12,910 nucleotides of DNA, from assembly GCA_029261905.1 (NCBI GenBank), contig JAJDAM010000377.1, positions 1 to 12,910 of the forward strand. Reading direction: 5' to 3'. The notes beneath the pieces are model-generated. The model had not been told where the DNA came from. It worked only from the letters and a program-made list of their open reading frames with translations, and did no database searches. Position numbers and translations under genes: made by a program. Positions 7,286 to 12,910 of the stretch are shown piece after piece. This stretch comes from Deltaproteobacteria bacterium. GTDB lineage: Bacteria > Myxococcota_A > UBA9160 > SMWR01. Numbering within the stretch: the first letter of the stretch is position 1; each line of letters opens with the position of its first letter.

Positions 7286-7436
7286 GGTTGTGTCCCGATG
7301 ATTGTTGGTGATGATCGGAAACCCGTTGATCAACGCGAGGTTGCGGCCGTGACTTGCTCCGGCTGCGAACATCGGAGAATTCGGGCTCTAAATCAGTTGC
7401 TTCCGCGCGGCCGCCAACAATCGTCGGAACACAACC
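7286..7436. repeat. 151-bp imperfect palindrome with 25-bp terminal inverted repeats (MITE-like or structured RNA)
   Basis: The 25 bases at 7286-7310 (starting GGTTGTGTCCCGATGATTG) match the reverse complement of 7412-7436 (starting GGTTGTGTTCCGACGATTG) at 22 of 25 positions; all three differences are C/T transitions. Pairing continues inward. CGGAA at 7316-7320 and its complement TTCCG (7401-7405 region) lie at similar depth, and a central hairpin forms between 7338-7349 and 7360-7370. A perfect 12-bp palindrome, CGTTGATCAACG, lies at 7324-7335. The element fills the space between the VWA stop (8 bases away) and the operon -35 box (7 bases away). It could be a non-autonomous mobile element or a transcribed long hairpin acting as a transcription barrier. 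No open reading frame in it looks real. Confidence 0.65.
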
Positions 7437-7443
7437 CTCGGGT

Positions 7444-8553
7444 TCACCGGCAGGATGGGTGGGATTGGTTTGGATCCGTGGACCTTTTTGCCCCGTCGAC
7501 CAGCGCATCGACGACATCCTGCGAGAACACACGCCCCGCACCGCTGCGTCGATGATCCCCGAGAAAGGCGTCCCGCTTCTCGGCGTAGTAAGCCACCTCG
7601 GTCAACAGGCCAGTGCGTCGCTCGAGCTGGTCCTGCAGATTTCGAAGCAGTTGCTCGCGCGTTTGCGATCGGAACTCGGGCGGAAGGGATTCGAGCGCGA
7701 TGTCACCGGGCCCGAACTCCTCGCCGCCCGCGATCGCAACCAGATCCGACTCCGGTGCGGTGCCGGCGGCTCCCAGACGACCGAGGTACGAGGCACGCGC
7801 GGCCGCCGCCGAGGAATCCACGTGCTCGGTGCGTCCCATCGCCGTCTGCAATCGCTCCCGTTCGGCATCCGTTCCGTACGGCACCACGGTCTCTGACAGA
7901 GCCCGATTGAGAGCGGCCAGTTGCCCATCCCAAGGCGACTCGATCGCTCGCGCCGGAGTCTGGGATAGCAGCGCATAGCGTCCGTCAGCGGCCTCCGCGA
8001 TCTGTCGCCAGATCTGTTGGGTCTTGGGATTGCCGCCGCACGCGATGGTGTGGATGGCGATGCCCCGCTCGCGTGCATTGCGCACACTCGTGGGCCATTG
8101 GACCTCGTCTCGATAGTCCATGTGGGGCGGGGCATCGCCGGCGAGAATGATCGCGCGTTGGACGTTCGGGCAGGAATCCCAGCCGACTCGATCCACTGCG
8201 TCGGCGAGCGCTTGATTGACCGATTCGGGTGTGTCCCCACCACCGCCGGCTTCGAATTCGAGCAACCGGCCGTACGACTCGTCGATGTTCGAACTCAGCG
8301 CATGAACCTCGGTGACGTAGGCGTCGCCGCGGTCGCGGTAGGCGACGAGTCCCAGTCGGATTCGCGCGTCCGAGTCGCTTGCGGCGAGTTGGTCGACGAT
8401 CCGCCACAGCTCGGCCTTCGCGCGTTCGATCAATCCCGCCATCGATCCGGTCGTGTCGAGCGCGAGTACGAGATCGATCCGGCGTTCCGCCTGCGCCGAT
8501 GGAGCACAACAAACGCAGACCAGCAGCACAGCCACACGAATCCAATTCATCAT
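7444..8553 (-). CDS. Exported von Willebrand factor A domain protein
   Basis: The 369-residue protein starts with a Sec signal peptide (hydrophobic 5-18, cleavage predicted after AQA at 20-22). A VWA domain with a complete MIDAS follows: DTTGS at 33-37, Thr108 in GGGGDTPES and Asp140 in LAGDAPPHMDY. VWA domains of this type bind a divalent metal and mediate protein-protein contact. The last third (about 240-345) is helical and charged (ESLPPEFRSQTREQLL...). It resembles the C-terminal region commonly attached to secreted bacterial VWA proteins of unknown function. Location should be periplasmic or extracellular; no lipobox or LPXTG-type anchor is seen. An alternative start is the adjacent second Met. 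No clear Shine-Dalgarno is visible. It is divergent from the oligopeptidase and lies upstream of, but is separated by the palindromic element from, the efflux operon. Confidence 0.88.
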   Translation of the reverse strand: MMNWIRVAVLLVCVCCAPSAQAERRIDLVLALDTTGSMAGLIERAKAELWRIVDQLAASDSDARIRLGLVAYRDRGDAYVTEVHALSSNIDESYGRLLEFEAGGGGDTPESVNQALADAVDRVGWDSCPNVQRAIILAGDAPPHMDYRDEVQWPTSVRNARERGIAIHTIACGGNPKTQQIWRQIAEAADGRYALLSQTPARAIESPWDGQLAALNRALSETVVPYGTDAERERLQTAMGRTEHVDSSAAAARASYLGRLGAAGTAPESDLVAIAGGEEFGPGDIALESLPPEFRSQTREQLLRNLQDQLERRTGLLTEVAYYAEKRDAFLGDHRRSGAGRVFSQDVVDALVDGAKRSTDPNQSHPSCR

Positions 8554-8647
8554 GCATCGAATCTAGAGCGCGATTGTGGCCCAAATGTGGCAGCGCCGTG
8601 GAAGAGTGTGGAGACTCGCAATCAACGACCCGCGCAATCGACCCATC

Positions 8648-8651
8648 GGAG
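8648..8651 (+). promoter_or_regulatory. Ribosome binding site deciding the oligopeptidase start
   Basis: GGAG ends 5 bases before the ATG at 8657. The longer reading frame could begin at GTG 8576 or ATG 8585, but neither has a comparable site. The extra residues (rich in Arg and Trp) also do not resemble the family, whose conserved N-terminus is the W-D-x-T-P-Y-F pattern just after the 8657 start. Confidence 0.6.
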
Positions 8652-8656
8652 ACGCG

Positions 8657-10468
8657 ATGCCTGGCAATTGGGACATGACACCCTACTTCGACGCGTTCGA
8701 TGGCGACGCGTATCGATCGTTTCGGGATCGCCTGAAGGAAGACTTCTCATCGCTGCATCGCGAAATCGATCAGCTCGGTGACCTCGCGCTCGACAATGTC
8801 GAGGCCTGGGCCGAAGTCCTCTTGCGCGTCGAGCAGGTCGCCGCGCGGGCGACCCATCTCGGTTCCTACCTGGGTTGCCTCTCTGCCGCCGACACCCGCA
8901 ACGAGGCCATCCAAAGCGAGAGCTCGGCCGCATCCGCTGCGCGGTCCGAGCTCGAGAAGATCTTCATCTTGATTCGCGCGGGTTTTGGCGAAGCAGACGA
9001 GGAGAGCTTCGCTGCGTTGCTGGCATGCGAAGCGCTCACCGACGCTACGCATTTCCTTACACGACTGCGCACGAGCGCTCGATGGCGGATGGACACCGAA
9101 CTCGAAGACCTCGCAGCCGATCTCAATGTCGACGCGCTGTCGGCATGGGGGCGGCTGTACGGACAGGTTTCGGGTGGACTCGAGTTCGATCTCGAGATTG
9201 CCGGCCAAGAGCCTCGCCGTGTTCCGGTGTCGACGACCCGCAGCCTGCTCGAGGATCCCGAACCGGAGGTTCGACGTGCGGCCCTCCGTGGCGCGAATGC
9301 AGCCTGGGAGGGGATCGCCGACGTCACGACTGCGTGCCTGAACGGAATCTCCGGTATCCGGCACACGTTGTACCGGCGTCGCGGCGTGCCGCACTTTCTG
9401 GACCCGGCACTGTTCGACGCGTCGATCTCGCAAAAGACGCTTCACGCCATGCTGGACGCGGCGAGCGACCGAAGCGACGTCCCGCAACGCTACCTGCGTC
9501 GCAAGGCGCAGATCTTGGGACGCGACAAGCTCGGCTTCCAAGATCTGATGGCGCCATTGCCGCTGAAAGACGCTGCGCGGATCCCGTGGGACAGCGCGCG
9601 CGACCGCATCCTCGATGCGTTCGGACGCTTCTACCCGGCACTCGCCGACTTCGCCGAGCGCGCGTTCGAAAAGCGCTGGATCGACTACGAACCGCGCACC
9701 GGCAAGCGGCCGGGAGGTTTCTGCTCGTCGTCTCCGGTCGTCGGTGAATCCCGGGTGTTTCTGACCTACAACGAAACCCTCGGCGACCTGGGGACCGTTG
9801 CGCACGAACTGGGGCACGCGTTTCACAGCTGGCTGATGCGCGACATGCGTTGGTGGAGCCGCAGGTATCCGATGACGCTGGCCGAGACCGCCTCGACCTT
9901 CGCCGAGCAGCTCGTGATCGACGCCGTCGCAAACGATCCGGACGCCAGCCCGGAACAGCGCGCGGTGGTACTGGAAAGCAGGATGCAAGACGGCTCGACG
10001 TTCTTGCTGAACATCCCGATGCGCTTCCACTTCGAACAGGCTCTGTACGAAGAGCGGCTTCACGGGGAAGTGTCCGTCAGTCGACTGAAGGAGCTGATGC
10101 TCGACGCGCAGCGGCGGTGCTACGGGGATTGCCTCGCAGACGATGAACTCGACCCGTGGTTCTGGGCGTCGAAACTCCACTTCTACATCACGGGTCTGAG
10201 CTTCTACAATTTCCCGTATACGTTCGGCTACCTGTTCAGCATGGGGATCTTCGCTCGTGCGAAGCAGGAGGGGCCGGACTTCCTGCAGCGATACGAACGA
10301 CTGCTCCGACTGACCGGCAGCGACAGCGCCGAAGATGTGGCGCAGCGCTGCCTCGGCGTCGATCTCGAGCAGCCCGACTTCTGGCACGCCTCGATCGACT
10401 TGATCGAACGCGACCTGCCCGATTTCGAAGCGTCCACCGACGCGTTGTTCGGAAGCGGGAGCCGCTGA
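8657..10468 (+). CDS. M3-family oligoendopeptidase (PepF-like zinc metallopeptidase)
   Basis: With the start at 8657 the protein has 603 residues, normal for oligoendopeptidase F relatives. The zinc site is HELGH at 383-387 (His383, catalytic Glu384, His387), with the third ligand Glu410 in MTLAETASTF. The Tyr-rich segment HFYITGLSFYNFPYTFGYL near residues 510-530 matches the substrate-binding Tyr region of M3 enzymes. The N-terminus WDMTPYFDAF and the helical first half fit the PepF clade. It cleaves short peptides, probably in the cytosol, as no signal peptide is present. A GTG at 8576 would add 27 residues and is less likely. Its start faces the VWA gene about 100 bases away, and its stop lies 15 bases from that of the M20 amidohydrolase, another peptide or acyl-amino-acid hydrolase transcribed in the opposite direction. 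Confidence 0.93.
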   Translation: MPGNWDMTPYFDAFDGDAYRSFRDRLKEDFSSLHREIDQLGDLALDNVEAWAEVLLRVEQVAARATHLGSYLGCLSAADTRNEAIQSESSAASAARSELEKIFILIRAGFGEADEESFAALLACEALTDATHFLTRLRTSARWRMDTELEDLAADLNVDALSAWGRLYGQVSGGLEFDLEIAGQEPRRVPVSTTRSLLEDPEPEVRRAALRGANAAWEGIADVTTACLNGISGIRHTLYRRRGVPHFLDPALFDASISQKTLHAMLDAASDRSDVPQRYLRRKAQILGRDKLGFQDLMAPLPLKDAARIPWDSARDRILDAFGRFYPALADFAERAFEKRWIDYEPRTGKRPGGFCSSSPVVGESRVFLTYNETLGDLGTVAHELGHAFHSWLMRDMRWWSRRYPMTLAETASTFAEQLVIDAVANDPDASPEQRAVVLESRMQDGSTFLLNIPMRFHFEQALYEERLHGEVSVSRLKELMLDAQRRCYGDCLADDELDPWFWASKLHFYITGLSFYNFPYTFGYLFSMGIFARAKQEGPDFLQRYERLLRLTGSDSAEDVAQRCLGVDLEQPDFWHASIDLIERDLPDFEASTDALFGSGSR

Positions 10469-10483
10469 GACTCGAATCGAACC

Positions 10484-11680
10484 TCAGAACACCCGCTGCT
10501 CGCCGTCCAGGTATCGCATGGCGATGGCACTGTGGAGCGCGATCCCCGTCGCCATCCCCTGTTCGTTGAGCACCATCCGGTTCGAGTGACACGGTGCGGG
10601 CTCGGCGTCAGTCGGCCGAACACCGAGGATCACCATGCAGCCGGGGATCTTCTGCAACACATACGACCAGTCTTCCGCCCCCATCACCGGGCTCGGCGAC
10701 ACGACGACTTTTTCGGGTCCGATCAGTTCGCGCGTGGTGTCGAGTGCGAAATCGGTGAAAGCGTCGTGATTGATGGTGACCGGGTAGCCCATCAGTGACT
10801 CCACTTCGACTTCCAGCCCGTGCGCAGCGGCAATGCCTTTGGCGACGCGTTCGATCCCTTCGTGGGTTCGCTTTCGCGCCTTTTCCGAAATGCTGCGGAT
10901 CGTGCCTCCGATCTGCGCGGTTTCGGGAATCACGTTGTACGTGGTCCCGGCTTGGATCACCGAAACCGTCACCACGACGGGGTCGAATGCGTCCGTTCCG
11001 CGCGTCACCATCGATTGCAGCGCGCCAACCAGCTCGCACGCGGCCGGGATCGGGTCGAGAGCCTGGTGGGGCATCGACGCGTGCCCGCCCTTCCCTCGCA
11101 GCTCAATCTTGAATTCGTCAGCCGAAGCCATGAACGCACCGCGCTTGCTTGCGACCATCCCGCACGGAACGATCGGGAAGATGTGGATCGCGAAACCCGC
11201 ATCCGCATCGTCGAGCAGACCTTCGTCGAGCATGTGCTTGGCGCCGTGGAAGCCCTCTTCGCCGGGCTGAAACATGAACATCACGTTGCCTGCCAATTCG
11301 TCGCGGTGCGCCGCGAGCAGCCGGGCGGCACCCGACAGCATCGCCACATGCGAATCGTGACCGCAGGCATGCATGGCGCCATCGATCTCGGATTTGAATG
11401 CGAGGTTCGTATCCTCGGGCATCGGCAACGCGTCCATATCGCCGCGCAACACGATCGTCGGACCCGGCTGGGCTCCCCGCAACGTTGCGACGATGCCGCT
11501 GGTCTTTTCGCTGAGTCGAATTTCCAGGTCGAGCCCCTCGAGATCCTCGAGGACCGCGCGTCGCGTTTCCGGCAGTTGCAGCCCAAGCTCGGGGTGACGA
11601 TGGATTCGCCGACGCAATTCGATGGCGCGGGGCAGCAGCTCATCTGCTCCACGTACGAGCTCTTCCCGGGTCGTGCCCAT
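10484..11680 (-). CDS. M20-family amidohydrolase (hippurate / N-acyl-amino-acid hydrolase type)
   Basis: The 398-residue protein has all M20D hallmarks. RRRIHRHPELG (23-33) is at the N-terminus, RGDMDALPM at 79-87, HACGHD at 104-109 (Cys106 and His108 as metal ligands) and PGEEG at 139-143 (catalytic and metal-binding Glu141/142). His166 is in AIHIFP and a C-terminal His lies in CHSNRMVLNEQ. The dimerisation domain inserted around 180-290 contains GKGGHASMPHQALDPI. Members remove acyl groups from N-acyl amino acids or hydrolyse hippurate or indole-acetyl-amino-acid conjugates; the sequence does not decide among them. It is cytosolic. The start is well supported by an AGGAG 8 bases upstream. 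It lies 93 bases downstream of the second RND permease in the same orientation; co-transcription is possible but not shown. Confidence 0.93.
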   Translation of the reverse strand: MGTTREELVRGADELLPRAIELRRRIHRHPELGLQLPETRRAVLEDLEGLDLEIRLSEKTSGIVATLRGAQPGPTIVLRGDMDALPMPEDTNLAFKSEIDGAMHACGHDSHVAMLSGAARLLAAHRDELAGNVMFMFQPGEEGFHGAKHMLDEGLLDDADAGFAIHIFPIVPCGMVASKRGAFMASADEFKIELRGKGGHASMPHQALDPIPAACELVGALQSMVTRGTDAFDPVVVTVSVIQAGTTYNVIPETAQIGGTIRSISEKARKRTHEGIERVAKGIAAAHGLEVEVESLMGYPVTINHDAFTDFALDTTRELIGPEKVVVSPSPVMGAEDWSYVLQKIPGCMVILGVRPTDAEPAPCHSNRMVLNEQGMATGIALHSAIAMRYLDGEQRVF

Positions 11681-11688
11681 GTTGGCTT

Positions 11689-11693
11689 CTCCT
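11689..11693 (-). promoter_or_regulatory. Ribosome binding site of the M20 amidohydrolase
   Basis: AGGAG on the minus strand, 8 bases before the ATG at 11680. It is the clearest Shine-Dalgarno with ideal spacing in the window and fixes this start. Confidence 0.75.
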
Positions 11694-11773
11694 GGTTTGG
11701 CTTGGTTGGGGACGCGGTGTGGTCACCAAAGTCTAGAGGCAATCGGCCCGAAGGGCTTCTTCCCAGCCGCCCC

Positions 11774-12910
11774 TCACTCGGTCGCGTAGGTCGAACTCGC
11801 CGTTGCGCGGCCTCGCCCCAATCGCGACCGGACCCACTCGGCGGCATCGTCGATCGTCAGATAGAAGACCGGGACGACGACCAGCACCAGTACAGTCGAC
11901 GAGAACATCCCGGCCGCCGTCGCCACGGCCATCGGCTGACGCGTTTCGGCCCCCGGACCGATACCGATCGCGGCCGGCAACACGCCGAAGATCATCGACA
12001 GAGCCGTCATCAGCACGGGTCGCATCCGAATCGGAGCGGCCGTGCGCATGGCTTCCACTTTGTCCATTCCCTCCCGTCGGAGCTGATTGGCAAAATCGAC
12101 CAGCAAGATCGAGTTCTTCGTGACCAATCCGAATAGCAGGATGATCCCGATCAGACTGAACAGGTTGATCGTCATCCCCGCCGCCCACAAAGCCCCGAGC
12201 GCACCGATCAAAGAGAGCGGCAACGCAAGCATCACGGTCAGCGGATGGACCAGGCTCTCGAACTGCGCGGCGAGCAGCATATAGATGATCAACACCGCCA
12301 GACCAATCGCGATCGCGAACTGCCGAATGCTCTCGAGGAACGATTCTGCGCTGCCCGAAAAATTGACGTTGACGCCCTCTGGCAGAGTCGCCTCGCTCAG
12401 CGCGCGGACCTGTGCGACCGCGCGACCGACCGGCAGATTTTCGAGGTTCGACGAGACCGTGACGCTGCGCATGCGGTCTTGCCGCGAGATCTTCGATGGC
12501 GCAGCACCGGTGGACACCTCGACCACGTTGCGCAGCTCGACCACATCACCCATGCGATTGCGAACGAACAATTGGCCGATCGCGCTCGGATCGTTGCGTT
12601 GCGAATCCTCCAAACGCATCCGAATGTCATAGCGATGCCCGCCTGACTTGAACTTGCCGACATTCAGACCGCCAATGGACGCCTGCACGGCGGTTGCGAT
12701 CGAACTCGCACTGACACCGAGCGCAGCCGCCTTCTGCCGGTCCGGTACGATGCGGATCTCGGGTAGCCCCATCTTCAGGTTCTTCGTCAGGTCGACGAAC
12801 CCGGGCTTCTTTTCCAGGTCGCGGATCATCTGGTCCGAGATTTCATCGAGTTCCGCCAGCTCGACGTTCCCCCGAATATTGAATTCGAAATCTCCGTTGC
12901 CGCCGCCTCC
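11774..12910 (-). CDS. HAE1-type RND efflux permease, C-terminal part (truncated by the window edge)
   Basis: The frame stays open to base 12910, so the N-terminal part lies outside; 378 residues are visible of about 1040 expected. They cover the second porter region, including LGVSASSIATAVQASIGG, GGHRYDIRMRLE and the conserved LFVRNRMGDVVELRNVVEV. TM8-12 follow, beginning near FAIAIGLAVLIIYMLLAAQFES. TM10 is canonical, LFGLVTKNSILLVDFAN, with the proton-relay Lys retained, unlike the other RND permease in this window. TM11-12 and a short cytosolic tail follow. It is a proton-driven drug/metabolite exporter of the AcrB type. A methionine codon at 12829 is internal, not the start. Its adaptor gene is not in view and probably lies beyond the right edge. 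It is clearly a different subfamily from the pump at 1999-5331. Confidence 0.93.
   Translation of the reverse strand, partial: GGGGNGDFEFNIRGNVELAELDEISDQMIRDLEKKPGFVDLTKNLKMGLPEIRIVPDRQKAAALGVSASSIATAVQASIGGLNVGKFKSGGHRYDIRMRLEDSQRNDPSAIGQLFVRNRMGDVVELRNVVEVSTGAAPSKISRQDRMRSVTVSSNLENLPVGRAVAQVRALSEATLPEGVNVNFSGSAESFLESIRQFAIAIGLAVLIIYMLLAAQFESLVHPLTVMLALPLSLIGALGALWAAGMTINLFSLIGIILLFGLVTKNSILLVDFANQLRREGMDKVEAMRTAAPIRMRPVLMTALSMIFGVLPAAIGIGPGAETRQPMAVATAAGMFSSTVLVLVVVPVFYLTIDDAAEWVRSRLGRGRATASSTYATE

Noticed and set aside
8576..8656. Upstream GTG/ATG starts for the M3 peptidase
   Set aside because: No ribosome binding site, and an Arg/Trp-rich extension unlike the family; the ATG at 8657 with GGAG is better.
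8747..10387. A 546-codon open frame on the minus strand opposite the M3 peptidase
   Set aside because: It lies entirely antisense to a gene with unmistakable zinc-peptidase motifs, shows no recognisable domain and has the Arg/Val-rich composition typical of shadow frames in GC-rich DNA.
10465..10487. CTGAG/CTCAG pairing between the convergent peptidase and amidohydrolase stops
   Set aside because: Only five base pairs with a 13-base loop and no T-tract; too weak to call a terminator.
11746..11756. GCCC-GAA-GGGC hairpin between the second RND gene and the M20 gene
   Set aside because: A four-base-pair stem without a T-tract on the transcribed strand; likely chance in GC-rich DNA.
10820..12136. 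A 438-codon plus-strand frame crossing the M20 gene and the second RND gene
   Set aside because: It spans two well-supported minus-strand genes and their spacer and has no recognisable motif.

Overview
The window suggests a GC-rich Gram-negative bacterium. Evidence for this is two RND efflux permeases, a membrane-anchored periplasmic adaptor, and a Sec-exported von Willebrand A protein. Gene content and codon style would fit a myxococcal/'deltaproteobacterial' or other environmental proteobacterial lineage, but no marker gene fixes the taxon. No rRNA, tRNA, CRISPR array, transposase or phage gene is visible.

Layout, left to right. (1) Positions 1-173 are non-coding. They hold a 10-bp GC-rich stem-loop and four 13-bp tandem repeats just beyond the stop of a minus-strand calcineurin-like metallophosphoesterase (174-1292). 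(2) A plus-strand glutathione S-transferase (1370-1984) is divergent from the phosphoesterase and converges on the efflux operon. (3) A minus-strand operon runs from 7213 down to 1999: TetR/AcrR regulator, periplasmic adaptor, RND permease. Each junction is a 4-bp ATGA overlap, so translation is probably coupled. The regulator start is preceded by a plausible sigma-70 promoter with an 18-bp palindrome over its start region, which fits an autoregulated, ligand-induced pump. No outer-membrane channel gene is present, so a TolC-like partner would have to be encoded elsewhere. (4) A 151-bp imperfect palindrome with 25-bp terminal inverted repeats (7286-7436) lies between the operon promoter and the stop codon of the next gene. 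(5) An exported VWA-domain protein (7444-8553, minus) is divergent from an M3-family oligoendopeptidase (start at 8657, plus). (6) An M20 amidohydrolase (10484-11680, minus) converges on the peptidase with a 15-bp gap. It is preceded by the C-terminal third of a second, HAE1-type RND permease that runs off the right edge (11774-12910, minus).

Most of the genes are housekeeping or accessory detoxification and peptide-catabolism functions. I do not see a convincing new multi-gene system. The items most worth a second look are the 151-bp palindromic element, and two unusual properties of the first RND permease: an apparent extra transmembrane hairpin between TM6 and TM7, and loss of the usual TM10 proton-relay lysine. 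The operator/promoter arrangement is a further, testable prediction.
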